Assembly: GCF_024137025.1 (NCBI RefSeq)
Contig: NZ_JAMYJR010000055.1
Coordinates: 19,763 to 83,762 of the forward strand
Direction: 5' to 3'
Length of the DNA: 64,000 nucleotides
Source: Paractinoplanes aksuensis
GTDB lineage: Bacteria > Actinomycetota > Actinomycetes > Mycobacteriales > Micromonosporaceae
Part shown: piece after piece, positions 18,012 through 27,210 of the stretch
Numbering within the stretch: position 1 is the first letter of the stretch
Layout: every line of letters starts with the position of its first letter
Position numbers and translations under genes: made by a program
Notes under the pieces: model-generated
What the model was told of the DNA's origin: nothing
Databases searched by the model: none
Seen by the model: only the letters and a program-made list of their open reading frames with translations

Positions 18012-18617
18012 ATGGCAGGTCGGCGCATCGGGATCATGGGTGGGACGTTCGATCCCATCCACCACGGTCACTTGGTGGCGGCGAGCGAGGTGCAGGCCCG
18101 GTTCGACCTGGACGAGGTCGTCTTCGTGCCCACCGGCTCGCCGTACGAGAAGGGGCGGGTCTCGCCGGCTGAGGACCGCTACCTGATGACGGTGATCGCC
18201 ACCGCCTCCAATCCCCGCTTCCACGTGAGCCGGGCCGACATCGACCGCGACGGTCCCACGTACACCATCGACACCCTGCGTGACATGCGCGCGGTCTTCG
18301 GCGCTGACGCCTCGCTGTTCTTCATCACCGGGGCGGACGCGCTGAACCGCATCCTGAGCTGGAAGGACGCGCTCGAGATGCTGGCCGCCGCGCATTTCGT
18401 GGGCGTCACCCGGCCCGGCTTCGAGCTCACCGACGACCACCTGCCCGACCACAGCGTCACGCTGGTCGAGGTGCCGGCCATGGCGATCTCGTCCACCGCC
18501 TGCCGCGACCGGGTGGCGGCCGGCGAACCCGTCTGGTATCTGGTGCCCGACGGTGTCGTGCAATACATCAACAAGCGGGGCCTCTATCGGGGGTCGGGAA
18601 ATGTCACACCGGTGTGA
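18012..18617 (+). CDS. nadD: Nicotinate-nucleotide adenylyltransferase
   Basis: 201 aa. GGTFDPIHHGH (10-20) is the nucleotidyltransferase (T/H)xGH signature, and ISSTACR near the C-terminus is the second ATP-binding motif. It makes deamido-NAD from NaMN and ATP. The ATG is 6 nt after TAGCCT (18000-18005), indicating a leaderless start. nadD-rsfS-phosphatase is a conserved operon order. Confidence 0.95.
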   Translation: MAGRRIGIMGGTFDPIHHGHLVAASEVQARFDLDEVVFVPTGSPYEKGRVSPAEDRYLMTVIATASNPRFHVSRADIDRDGPTYTIDTLRDMRAVFGADASLFFITGADALNRILSWKDALEMLAAAHFVGVTRPGFELTDDHLPDHSVTLVEVPAMAISSTACRDRVAAGEPVWYLVPDGVVQYINKRGLYRGSGNVTPV

Positions 18618-18657
18618 GACGCTTGACCGACCAGATTCTCAGACCGAGAGGACTCTC

Positions 18658-19047
18658 TTGCCCGTCAGCGAACGCGCTCTTGAACTGGCGATGACGGCCG
18701 CGCAGGCCGCCGCCGACAAGAAGGCGCAAGACATCGTCGTGATCGATGTCGGCGACCAGCTCTACATCACCGACGCCTTCCTGATCGCTTCCGCGTCCAA
18801 CGAACGTCAGGTCGCCGCGGTCGTCGACGCCGTCGAAGAGGCCCTGCTCAACCTGCCCGAGAAGGCCAAGCCCGTGCGCCGCGAGGGCGAACGCCAGGGG
18901 CGGTGGGTGCTGCTCGACTACGTCGACATCGTCGTCCACATCCAGCACGCCGAGGAACGCGAGTTCTACGCCCTCGACAAGCTCTGGAAGGACTGCCCGA
19001 CGATCCCGTTCGTGGATCGCGACATGGTCGACGCCGAAGCCTCGTGA
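18658..19047 (+). CDS. rsfS: Ribosomal silencing factor RsfS
   Basis: 129 aa, Iojap/DUF143 family. RsfS binds L14 and blocks joining of 50S and 30S subunits under starvation. Conserved segments are AADKKAQDIVVIDV, ITDAFLIASASNERQV and GRWVLLDYVDIVVHI...EREFYALDKLW. TTG at 18658 is chosen because GAGAGGA lies ~6 nt upstream and the protein then starts MPVSERALELA as homologues do. The stop overlaps the next start by 4 nt. Confidence 0.92.
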   Translation: MPVSERALELAMTAAQAAADKKAQDIVVIDVGDQLYITDAFLIASASNERQVAAVVDAVEEALLNLPEKAKPVRREGERQGRWVLLDYVDIVVHIQHAEEREFYALDKLWKDCPTIPFVDRDMVDAEAS

Positions 19048-19673
19048 CCCGCCTGATCGTCTGGCGCCACGGCAACACCGACTGGAACGCGGGCGGCCGC
19101 GTCCAGGGGCAGACCGACGTGCCCCTCAACGACCTCGGCCGCCAGCAGGCTGTCGATGCCGCCGAGCTCCTGGTCAAGCTGAAACCCGACGCCATCGTGG
19201 CCAGCGACCTGCGCCGGGCGGCCGACACCGCGGCCGCACTGGCCGCGCTGACCGGCCGGTCGGTGGGCCACGACCAGCGGCTGCGCGAGCGTTACTTCGG
19301 CGCCTGGCAGGGCCACACCATGACCGAGGTCGCCGCGCTCTTCCCCGACCAGCATGCCCGCTGGCAGGCCGGGCAGGAGGTCGGCGGCGACGTCGAGTCC
19401 CTCGACGACATGGGCAAGCGCATGGCCGAGGCCCTGCTCGACGCGGCCGCTCTCGCCCCGCCCGGCGGCACGGTCGTGGTCGCGACGCACGGCGCGGTCG
19501 CCCGTCAGGGCGTCGGTCACCTGCTGGGCTGGCGTCTCGAGCAGTTGCGCACCCTGCGGGCCCTGCAGAACTGCCACTGGATCGAGCTGACCCGCGACGA
19601 CAAACGGGGCTGGCAGCTCGCGGCGTACAACGTCGGCCCGTTCAGCGAACGCCCGGTGCCGCCGCCGGTCTGA
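19044..19673 (+). CDS. Histidine phosphatase family protein (phosphoglycerate mutase-like)
   Basis: 209 aa. The catalytic RHG (WRHGNTDWN) is at the N-terminus and the second histidine lies in VATHGAVAR. It is translationally coupled to rsfS by a GTGA overlap. Family members range from cofactor-dependent mutases to broad phosphatases. This one, beside nadD and rsfS, is usually annotated as a phosphatase; the substrate cannot be read from sequence. Confidence 0.88.
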   Translation: MTRLIVWRHGNTDWNAGGRVQGQTDVPLNDLGRQQAVDAAELLVKLKPDAIVASDLRRAADTAAALAALTGRSVGHDQRLRERYFGAWQGHTMTEVAALFPDQHARWQAGQEVGGDVESLDDMGKRMAEALLDAAALAPPGGTVVVATHGAVARQGVGHLLGWRLEQLRTLRALQNCHWIELTRDDKRGWQLAAYNVGPFSERPVPPPV

Positions 19674-19715
19674 TCGCCTCGGGAACCGTCGATGATCCGG
19701 TACCGTCCAACCATC

Positions 19716-20138
19716 ATGATGGTGACCCGGATCGTTCCCGCCCTGCTGCTCCTCGTGCTCGCCGCCGGCTGCGCCAACAACGCGACCGACTCCGGCGCCG
19801 CGGCACCGGTGGCCTCGCCCGCCCCATCCGCCTCGGACGTGGTCGACCTGCCCCTGCCCACGGCCAAGACCAGTGGCCCGGTGGGCGAGCCGACGTCCGG
19901 GCGCCCGGTGGCCGGCGGTCAGACGATCACCGGCACGGTGACCGCCGGCGTCGAGCCCAACTGCCTGCTGCTCAGCGATGACAAGGGCTCCCACCTGCTG
20001 ATCTTCGACGACCCGGCGATGCGGGCCGACGCGGCCGTGGGCAGCAAGGTCAAGATCGTCGGCAACGCCCAGCCCAACATGATGTCGACCTGCCAGCAGG
20101 GCGTGCCGTTCATCGTCGTCTCGGTCGAGAAGGGCTGA
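19716..20138 (+). CDS. Small lipoprotein with an OB-like domain
   Basis: 140 aa. The signal peptide ends in the lipobox LAAGC. A Thr/Ser/Pro/Ala linker follows, then ~75 residues (TITGTVTAGVEPNCLLLSDD...IVVSVEKG) that look like a beta-barrel with two cysteines, possibly disulfide-bonded. The ATG pair at 19716/19719 is preferred over ATG 19692 because TACCGT at 19701-19706 then precedes it by 9 nt. Function unknown; extracytoplasmic. Confidence 0.75.
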   Translation: MMVTRIVPALLLLVLAAGCANNATDSGAAAPVASPAPSASDVVDLPLPTAKTSGPVGEPTSGRPVAGGQTITGTVTAGVEPNCLLLSDDKGSHLLIFDDPAMRADAAVGSKVKIVGNAQPNMMSTCQQGVPFIVVSVEKG

Positions 20139-20175
20139 TTCACCAGGGCCGGGGCCGATCGGTTACCGTGCCCGC

Positions 20176-21021
20176 ATGCCCGTCGCGGTCGTCACCGACT
20201 CCACCGCGTACCTGCCCGCCGAACTCAGCGGCTCGTATGACCTCACCGTTGTTCCCCTCACGGTCGTCATCAACGGTGACGAGGGGCTCGAAGGGCTCGA
20301 GGTCCAGCCGGCCGAGGTGGCGCGGGCGCTGGGTGGGCGGCGCGCATCGGTCAGCACCTCACGGCCCGCGCCGTCGCAGTTCGCGGCGGCCTACCAGCGA
20401 CTTCTCGACGCCGGGGCCGACGGCATCGTCTCGATCCACATCTCGGCCAAGCTGTCCGGCACTTTCGAGGCAGCCGGTCTGGCCGCGCTCGAACTGGGGC
20501 CGAAGGTCGAGGTGGTCGACAGCGGGACGACCGGCATGGGGCTGGGGTTCGCGGCCCTGGCAGCGGCGGCTGCGGCCCGCGAAGGGCAAGACCTGGATTC
20601 CGTACGGCGGGTGGCGGTCGACCACGTGTCGCGGGTGAGCACGCTGTTCTACGTCGACACGCTCGAGTTCCTGCGCCGCGGCGGCCGGATCGGGGCGGCG
20701 TCGGCGCTGGTCGGCACGGCCCTGTCGGTCAAGCCGATCCTGCACGTGGCCGACGGCACGATCGTGGTCAAGGACAGGGTGCGGACGGCCGGGCGGGCGC
20801 TGGCCAAACTCGTCGACCTGGCCGTGGAGGCGGCCGGGGACGGGGAGGTCGACATCGCCGTACACCATCTGGAACAGCCGGATCGGGCGGCGGCGCTGGC
20901 TGACGCGATCGCGATGCGCCTGGGCGACCGGCTGCGCGACTGTTACCTGACCGAGGTCGGCGCTGTGGTCACCGCGCACGTGGGGCCAGGGCTGGCCGGC
21001 GTGGTCGTGCACCGGCGCTAG
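20176..21021 (+). CDS. DegV-family fatty-acid-binding protein
   Basis: 281 aa. N-terminal VTDSTAYLP and the signature STSRPAPSQF, IHISAKLSGT, DTLEFLRRGGRIG and SVKPIL are all present. DegV proteins (FakB type) present fatty acids to a DhaK-like FakA kinase for phospholipid synthesis; no fakA is in view. The ATG lies 6 nt after TACCGT (20164-20169). The stop shares CTAG with the stop of the convergent gene at 21018. Confidence 0.92.
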   Translation: MPVAVVTDSTAYLPAELSGSYDLTVVPLTVVINGDEGLEGLEVQPAEVARALGGRRASVSTSRPAPSQFAAAYQRLLDAGADGIVSIHISAKLSGTFEAAGLAALELGPKVEVVDSGTTGMGLGFAALAAAAAAREGQDLDSVRRVAVDHVSRVSTLFYVDTLEFLRRGGRIGAASALVGTALSVKPILHVADGTIVVKDRVRTAGRALAKLVDLAVEAAGDGEVDIAVHHLEQPDRAAALADAIAMRLGDRLRDCYLTEVGAVVTAHVGPGLAGVVVHRR

Positions 21022-22028
21022 CCGCGCTGCCACCGGATCGGGTTGAGGCCGGCCACGGGCTCCAGGCGGGGGGCGAGTTCGGGCCAGGGGAGCGTACGGT
21101 CGCCGATGATCACCTCGTCGGCCGTGGGGAGCAGGGACTTCTCGTCCCAGACGGCCCGGGTGCGCCAGCCGGTGGCGTCGTCGCCCACCACCTCGAGCTC
21201 GGCGGCGGGCTCGGTGAGATGGGTGGCCTGCCGGGCGTACTCCTGCACGGCGAGGATGGCCTGGGCCCGCTGAACCACGTGGTGCAGGGGATGCTCGGGG
21301 CCGGCGGTGTAGGGCACGGTGCAGCCGTCGGGATCACTGACGTACGCCATGGGGGTGATCGGCCGGGCCGAGCGCGCGTAGAGCTCCTCGGCCTGGGCGA
21401 ACAGGGCCCGCAGGTGGGGGCTGCCGGCCGAGGTGACCAGCAGGGTGCCGCGCTCGGGGGCGAACGCCAGCGGCGGGCCGTCGACCTGGGGCGCTAGGCG
21501 TTCCAACCAGTGCTCGAGCAGCAGGTGGGAGCTCCAGTACGCGTCGCCGTTGTCGACGAAACGGACGACCTCGGTGGGCGCGCTCTTGAGGGTGGCGCCC
21601 GACAGGTTGGCCCGGGCCGCGGCGAAGACCTCGTCCGGGCGTACGGCCCAGGTCTTGATCTGTTCGTCGGTCACGTAGGTCATCGCCTCGGGGTGGTCGA
21701 TGACGACGTACTCGAAGAGGTGGGGCAGGGCGGGGCGGCTCAGCGGGGCGCCCGGGGTGGTGCCGCGCAGGACGGGCCGGAGCAGTGGCCGGGCCAGCTG
21801 CCAGGTCGGCGGGATCGGGTCGGTGGTCAGGCCGCACAGGTAGGTCTTGACCTGTTTGCGGCTTTGGGTGAGCAGGGGAGTCAGGTCGACTATGGAAGGT
21901 TCCTGCTCGGCATTTGGTGCGAATCGGACGGAGAAGGCCCGCGCGTCGTACCGTACGGCCTTGAAGCCGGCCTTGCGCAGCTGCCGGACCACCTGGGTGG
22001 CCAGCCTGACCCGCGCGAACCTTCGCAT
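21018..22028 (-). CDS. Conserved protein, possibly DUF1444-like
   Basis: 336 aa, no signal peptide or membrane helix. The middle contains YVVIDHPEAMTYVTDEQIKTWAV...EVFAAARANLSG, a layout that recalls the DUF1444/YtpQ family, but the match is by eye only. ATG 22028 is used because GGAAGG lies upstream within the end of the methyltransferase gene, 5 nt away. The two genes form a coupled operon, so it might act with the methyltransferase. Function unknown. Confidence 0.7.
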   Translation of the reverse strand: MRRFARVRLATQVVRQLRKAGFKAVRYDARAFSVRFAPNAEQEPSIVDLTPLLTQSRKQVKTYLCGLTTDPIPPTWQLARPLLRPVLRGTTPGAPLSRPALPHLFEYVVIDHPEAMTYVTDEQIKTWAVRPDEVFAAARANLSGATLKSAPTEVVRFVDNGDAYWSSHLLLEHWLERLAPQVDGPPLAFAPERGTLLVTSAGSPHLRALFAQAEELYARSARPITPMAYVSDPDGCTVPYTAGPEHPLHHVVQRAQAILAVQEYARQATHLTEPAAELEVVGDDATGWRTRAVWDEKSLLPTADEVIIGDRTLPWPELAPRLEPVAGLNPIRWQRG

Positions 22029-22033
22029 CGTCT

Positions 22034-22807
22034 CTAGACCTTCCGGGCCCTGATCACTCGGGCATCGAGATCTTCGTCCCAGATCACCTCGCCGTCCAGA
22101 CCCGAATCGTGCAGGGCCTCGAGCGCCGGCGATTCCTGGGCCTCGGTGATCTCGGAGAGCAGGATGCCGGTGTCGGAGAGCCATCTGGGAGCGCTCCCGG
22201 CGACGCGGCGAAAGATATCAAGCCCGTCGGGGCCGCCGTCGAGGGCCATGCGGGGTTCGTGATCGCGGGCCTCGGGCGGCAGGAAAGGGATGTGGGCGGT
22301 GGCTACGTAGGGGACGTTGGCCAGCAGGACGTCGATCCGCTGTTCGAGATCGCGGGGGAGCGGCGCGAAGAGGTCGCCCTGGTGGACGTGGGGGACGCCG
22401 TTGTCGCGGGCGCAGGCAGTGGCGGTGGGGTCGAGGTCGGCGGCGTGCAGCTCGACGGCGGGGTGGCGGCGAAGAACGGCCAGGCCGAGGGCGCCGGAGC
22501 CGCAGCAGAGATCGAGTACGACCTCGGGGTGGTGGGTGACGGCCAGCTCCACCAGTAGGTGGCTGCGGACTCGGGGGACAAAAACGCCGGGGCGCAGGCG
22601 TACGCGGAGACCGGCGAAATCAGCGTGGCCGACCACCTGCTCCAGGGGTTCGCCGGTGGCGCGGCGGTCGACCAGAGCGTGGAGGCCGGCGTCGTCGGGG
22701 GCGGCCTCGCGCAGGACGGCGGCCTCCTCCTCGGCGAAGACGCAGCCGGCTGCCCGCAGCTGGATTATGGCTGTGGCCAGGGCATTCTCGGTCGTCGTCA
22801 CGCTCAT
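22034..22807 (-). CDS. PrmC-related protein N5-glutamine methyltransferase (putative)
   Basis: 257 aa. SAM-binding motif VLDLCCGSGALGLAV and the substrate loop NVPYV are visible. In true PrmC/HemK, which methylates release factors, this loop is NPPY; NVPY marks the PrmC-related subgroup (TIGR03704-like). So the target may be a protein other than RF1/RF2. The start is 99 bp from the divergent comEA start. Confidence 0.82.
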   Translation of the reverse strand: MSVTTTENALATAIIQLRAAGCVFAEEEAAVLREAAPDDAGLHALVDRRATGEPLEQVVGHADFAGLRVRLRPGVFVPRVRSHLLVELAVTHHPEVVLDLCCGSGALGLAVLRRHPAVELHAADLDPTATACARDNGVPHVHQGDLFAPLPRDLEQRIDVLLANVPYVATAHIPFLPPEARDHEPRMALDGGPDGLDIFRRVAGSAPRWLSDTGILLSEITEAQESPALEALHDSGLDGEVIWDEDLDARVIRARKV

Positions 22808-22893
22808 CCCATATCACAGGTCGGTGGGGCCGCCGGGTTATCCACAATGTCCGGCTGTCCACAGGGGTGGGGTCGGTCGGGCCGGGATTTCCC

Positions 22894-22899
22894 TAACGT
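22894..22899 (+). promoter_or_regulatory. -10 box deciding the comEA start
   Basis: TAACGT lies 7 nt before GTG 22907. It moves the start well downstream of the longest open frame and removes ~116 residues that show no protein-like character. Confidence 0.6.
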
Positions 22900-22906
22900 G
22901 CGGGGC

Positions 22907-24646
22907 GTGCGAGAGCGGAAGGCAACCGATGATGCCGTGGCCCGGAGGCTTCGGTCGGTGCTGGGCGGCCCGGGTGCTCCATCCTTGCCTACGCCTGCCA
23001 GCCCCGGGACCGGGGCGTCCGGGCCTGTGCTGCCTGATGCTGATCCCAGGTCCGTTCGGCCAGGGGCTGACGCTTCGGAACCCTTGTCGTCTCGGGGTGC
23101 GTCTGACGGTGGCGCTTCCAGAGTTCTTCCATCCGACGCCGTTCCTTTCGCGGTTGTCTCTGGGGCTGACGGCGACGGGCTGGCCGAACTGGCCGAGGTG
23201 CGGGAGCCGTTGCAGTGGTCCGACATCATCTCGGGCTGGCCCGACGACGTAAACCTGGAGGCGGCGCCCAGCGCCGTATTTCACCCAGCCCGACCAGACC
23301 CGCTTCCAGCTGCTGCTGAGCCGGTTCCTGCGTCCGTGGCGGAGGAATACCGGCCGGGGACGCCGTGGGCCACGCCACCGGCTTCGCGCCATCCCGCGAC
23401 CCCGCCCGCCGAGCCGCGGGTGATCCCGGCCGCCTCGGAGCGCGCCGAGGCGTTACCGGCCGCGATGCCCCAAGGGCCTGACCTGGCGGTTGATCATGTT
23501 GAGTCGGCGGGGCCGGTCGCGGTGGGTGCGGGTGTTGTGTCGCCGCCGCCGGTTGTTGTCGCCGTCCGGGGCGGGACGGGGGCCTATCCCGTGCTCGGGG
23601 GTGGCGATCTTCGGAACTCGCACTTGGGAGACCTGATGCCTGAGTCGGAGCCGTTCGGCAGCCCCGGCGACGTGCGTTCGCCTGCACCGGCGGACCGTCG
23701 GATGCCACCGGCCGCGCCCGCGGAGCGTCGGATGCCGCTGGACGACTGGACGCCGTCGGGGAGCTTTTACGCGCCCGGCCATCCACTCCACCGCTCTGCT
23801 GCTGGGGACTTGGCGGAACCGGCTGGGCCTTATGGCGCTTCTGGTGGTCCGCAGCGACGACCTGCCTCTGAGGATCCTGCGGATCAGTTGTCGCCGGGGA
23901 GCTACACGTTTGACCCGGCGGCGGAGCGGTTCCAGGCCGGCGACACCGACGAGGGTGAGGGGCTGACCGGGGCGGGTGCTTTCGGGGGCCAGGACGGTGG
24001 TGGTCGCCGCTTCGGGATGGGTGCCTTCGATCCTGGTCGGCGCGGTGTGCGGGCCCTGGCTGCGGTGGCGGGCGTGGTGATCCTGATCGCGGCCGTGCTG
24101 GCCTGGCGGGCCCGGCCGCAGGTTGATCCGGTCGCGCCGCCTCCGCTCGGGGTCGTCGAGTCGGAGGGCGGCGAGGCCCCGCCCGTCGGCGTCCGTGGAT
24201 CGGCCTCCGCGGCCACCGAAGTGGTCGTGGCCGTGGGCGGCAAGGTCCGCAAGCCGGGTCTCGTCCGGCTGGCGCCGGGCGCTCGGGTGGCCGACGCCCT
24301 GACCGCGGCGGGCGGCGCGGAACCCGGCGTCGACGTGGCCGTCCTCAACCTCGCCCGCAAGGTGGTCGACGGTGAGCTCATCATGGTCGGCGTGACCCCG
24401 CCTCCGGGCGCGGTGCCGCCCGCCGGGCCCGGTGCGCCCGCTCCCGGCCCGGGCGCACCGGTCAACCTCAACACGGCCACGCTCGCCGACCTGGACGGGT
24501 TGCCCGGCGTCGGCCCGGTGCTGGCCCAGCGCATTCTCGACGCCCGGGACGCCCAGGGCGGCTTCCGCGCGGTCAGCGACCTCCGCAAGGTCGACGGCAT
24601 CGGCGACGCCCGCTACGAACAACTCAAAGACCTGGTGACGGTGTGA
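22907..24646 (+). CDS. comEA: ComEA-type DNA-binding competence protein with long disordered N-terminus
   Basis: 579 aa. Residues 1-~370 are disordered (Pro, Ala, Glu, Gly). A membrane helix (LAAVAGVVILIAAVLAW) follows, then a SLBB-like domain (VVAVGGKVRKPGLVRL...GVDVAVLNLARKVVDGELIMVG) and a C-terminal helix-hairpin-helix pair (VNLNTATLADLDGLPGVGPVLAQRI). ComEA binds incoming double-stranded DNA at the membrane. Typical ComEA proteins are ~200-300 aa, so the cytoplasmic extension is unusual. The stop overlaps comEC (GTGA). Confidence 0.88.
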   Translation: MRERKATDDAVARRLRSVLGGPGAPSLPTPASPGTGASGPVLPDADPRSVRPGADASEPLSSRGASDGGASRVLPSDAVPFAVVSGADGDGLAELAEVREPLQWSDIISGWPDDVNLEAAPSAVFHPARPDPLPAAAEPVPASVAEEYRPGTPWATPPASRHPATPPAEPRVIPAASERAEALPAAMPQGPDLAVDHVESAGPVAVGAGVVSPPPVVVAVRGGTGAYPVLGGGDLRNSHLGDLMPESEPFGSPGDVRSPAPADRRMPPAAPAERRMPLDDWTPSGSFYAPGHPLHRSAAGDLAEPAGPYGASGGPQRRPASEDPADQLSPGSYTFDPAAERFQAGDTDEGEGLTGAGAFGGQDGGGRRFGMGAFDPGRRGVRALAAVAGVVILIAAVLAWRARPQVDPVAPPPLGVVESEGGEAPPVGVRGSASAATEVVVAVGGKVRKPGLVRLAPGARVADALTAAGGAEPGVDVAVLNLARKVVDGELIMVGVTPPPGAVPPAGPGAPAPGPGAPVNLNTATLADLDGLPGVGPVLAQRILDARDAQGGFRAVSDLRKVDGIGDARYEQLKDLVTV

Positions 24647-27189
24647 CCACCCACCCCAAAGGTCGCGACCGACCCGGCCCGGGTACCGGCGAGCGGGCGG
24701 TCCCTGGCGTGGTCACCTCCCATCCCGACGTGCGCGATGCGGGTGGCTCGGGGAGCGGTGGTCGTGGGGACGCTGCTGGGCGGGGCTTTGCGGGTGTGGT
24801 GGATCTGCGGCTGGCTGGGTTTGCCGTGGCGGTGTGGATGTCGGCGCTGGCGGCCCTCTATCTGTCGGCTCGGGTTGGGCTGGTGGTTGGTGCGAGTGCG
24901 TTGGTGCTCGCGGCGGTACTGGTCGGGGTCGGCCGCCGGGCGCGTAGAGCGGGGTCCAGGGTCGGGTGGGGTCGGGCTGGGCGGCGGGTGCGAGGTGCGG
25001 GGTCGGGGGTGGGGTGGGTTCGGGCTGGGCGGTGGGTGGGGGTCGCTGTTTTGTTGGGGGTGGCCTGTGGGGCGGTGGCTACGGCGGCGCGGGTGAGTGT
25101 GCGGGAAGCCGGTGAGTTGGTCGCTCTGGTCGAGGCGGGGGATCCGGTGTGGATGCGGATGGTGGTTCGCGACGATCCTCGGGCCGCTCGGGGGGTGGTG
25201 GGGCGGCCGCCGACGTACATCGTGGCGGTTGATCTCGAGGCGGTGCGGGCCGAAGGGACGCCGGGACTTCGGCTGTCGGCGCGGGCGCTCGTGCTGGGTA
25301 GCGATCCGGGATGGCGGGGGCTTCTGCCGGGGCAGCGGGTGACGGCCCAGGGGAAGTTGCTGCCTCCCCGGGGCGGGGACCTGCGGGCCGTGGTGGCCTC
25401 CGTGCGGCAGGCGCCGACGCTGGTCGGGCAGCCGTCGTGGGCCCAGCGGGGAGCGGGTGTGTTGCGGGCGGGACTTCAGCGAGCCTGCGAGCCGTTGCCC
25501 GATCGGCCCGGCGGACTGCTGCCGGGGCTGGTGGTGGGCGACACCAGCCGACTTGACCCGGCTCTTGAGGAAGATTTTCGAACGACCGGAATGACCCATT
25601 TGAATGCGGTTTCTGGGGCCAACGTGGCGATCTTGCTGGGCGTCGTGCTCTTCGCCGTGCGGCGGACGCGGGCCGGGCCGGTGGTCACTGCGGTGATCTG
25701 TGCGGTGGCGCTCGTCGGGTTCGTCATTCTTGCGCGGCCGTCGCCGAGTGTGGTCCGGGCGGCCGCGATGGGGGCGATCGGGTTGATCGGGCTGGCCTCG
25801 GGGCGCCGGCGGGCGGCGCTGCCCGCACTGGCGGCGGGGGTGGCGGTGCTGATCGTGGTCGACCCGGAGCTGGCGTCCGATGTCGGCTTCGCGCTGTCGG
25901 TGCTGGCCACCTCGGGGTTGTTGCTGCTGGCACCGGTCTGGCGGGACGGGCTGCGCCGCCGGGGCTGTCCGGCCGGGTTGGCCGAGGCGCTCGCGGTGCC
26001 CGCGGCGGCCCAGGTGGCGTGCGGGCCGGTGGTCGCGGGACTCTCCGGCACGATCAGCGTTGTTGCCATTCCTGCCAATCTTCTTGCTGTCCCGGCAATT
26101 GCTCCGGCGACGCTGTTCGGGGTCACGGCGGCGGTCGTCTCGCCGGTCTGGCCCGCGGGGGCCGAGTTCGCGGCCTGGCTCGGGCACTGGCCGGCGCAGT
26201 GGCTGGTGCTGATCGCGACCTACGGCGCGCGGGTGCCGGCCGGAGCGTTGCCGTGGCCGGGTGGGCTGATCGGGGCGCTGCTGCTCGCGGTGATCACCGT
26301 CGGCCTGCTGATCGCCACGCGCCGGCCGCTGATCCGGAAGCTGGTCACGGTGGTGGCGCTCGGCGGGGTGCTGGGCGCGTTGCCCGTACGGCTGCTGGCC
26401 TCGGGCTGGCCGCCGCCGGGCTGGCTCGTGGTCGCGTGCGCGGTGGGCCAGGGCGACGCGATCGTGTTACCGGCCGGGGCGGGGCGCGCGGTGGTCGTCG
26501 ACGCCGGTCCCGAGCCGAACCCGGTCGATCATTGCCTGCGGCGCCTCGGCGTACGCCAGATCGTGTTGTTCGTGGTCAGCCATTTCCACGCCGATCACAT
26601 CGGGGGTGTGTCGGGCGTGTTCCGGGGCCGGGACCTGCGTGGGGTGGTCGGCCCGGACTGGCCCGAGCCACCCGCCGGGCGGGCCGCGGTCGCCGAGGCT
26701 GCGGGGCGGGTGCCTCTGCACGCGGTGCGCGCCGGATGGACGTACGCGGTGGGTGATCTTCGGCTGACGGTGCTCGGGCCGGTGGAGCCACTGCGGGGCA
26801 CCAACTCCGACCCCAACAACAACTCGCTCGTGCTGCGGGCCGAAGTGGACGGCCGGACGATCCTGCTGCCCGGCGACGCCGAGACCGAGGAGCAGGAGGA
26901 CATGCTCGACCACCTGGGCGCGGGCGCCGTGCGGGCCGACGTGCTGAAGGTGTCGCACCACGGGTCGAGTTACCAGTCGCCGCGGTTCATCGACGAGATC
27001 CGGCCGTCGGTGGCGTTGGTGTCGGTCGGGTCGGGCAACGACTACGGGCACCCGAACGGGCCGCTCCTGGCGCGGTTGGCCCGGGGTGGTGCGCGCGTTC
27101 TGCGTACGGATCAATCGGGTGACCTGGCCGCGGTGACCGCGAGGGGAGGGTTGGCGGTGGTCGCGCGCGGGGATCCGCCGGCGCCCTGA
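24643..27189 (+). CDS. comEC: ComEC/Rec2 DNA-uptake channel
   Basis: 848 aa. Predicted N-terminal helices, then an OB-like segment, the Competence domain (GLVVGDTSRLDPALEEDFRTTGMTHLNAVSGAN) with many helices, and a C-terminal metallo-beta-lactamase domain with HFHADH at ~647-652 and KVSHHGSSYQSP. It forms the channel for single-stranded DNA entry and may degrade the other strand. The start GTG overlaps the comEA stop by 4 nt. Intact motifs suggest a working protein, though natural competence is rarely demonstrated in this group. Confidence 0.93.
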   Translation: MTTHPKGRDRPGPGTGERAVPGVVTSHPDVRDAGGSGSGGRGDAAGRGFAGVVDLRLAGFAVAVWMSALAALYLSARVGLVVGASALVLAAVLVGVGRRARRAGSRVGWGRAGRRVRGAGSGVGWVRAGRWVGVAVLLGVACGAVATAARVSVREAGELVALVEAGDPVWMRMVVRDDPRAARGVVGRPPTYIVAVDLEAVRAEGTPGLRLSARALVLGSDPGWRGLLPGQRVTAQGKLLPPRGGDLRAVVASVRQAPTLVGQPSWAQRGAGVLRAGLQRACEPLPDRPGGLLPGLVVGDTSRLDPALEEDFRTTGMTHLNAVSGANVAILLGVVLFAVRRTRAGPVVTAVICAVALVGFVILARPSPSVVRAAAMGAIGLIGLASGRRRAALPALAAGVAVLIVVDPELASDVGFALSVLATSGLLLLAPVWRDGLRRRGCPAGLAEALAVPAAAQVACGPVVAGLSGTISVVAIPANLLAVPAIAPATLFGVTAAVVSPVWPAGAEFAAWLGHWPAQWLVLIATYGARVPAGALPWPGGLIGALLLAVITVGLLIATRRPLIRKLVTVVALGGVLGALPVRLLASGWPPPGWLVVACAVGQGDAIVLPAGAGRAVVVDAGPEPNPVDHCLRRLGVRQIVLFVVSHFHADHIGGVSGVFRGRDLRGVVGPDWPEPPAGRAAVAEAAGRVPLHAVRAGWTYAVGDLRLTVLGPVEPLRGTNSDPNNNSLVLRAEVDGRTILLPGDAETEEQEDMLDHLGAGAVRADVLKVSHHGSSYQSPRFIDEIRPSVALVSVGSGNDYGHPNGPLLARLARGGARVLRTDQSGDLAAVTARGGLAVVARGDPPAP

Positions 27190-27210
27190 GCGGTGGCGCA
27201 CAATGCCGGG

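Noticed and set aside
15282..18563. 1093-codon minus-strand open frame over pepN and nadD
   Set aside because: Antisense shadow; it also runs through the trpS leader region, which has a better explanation.
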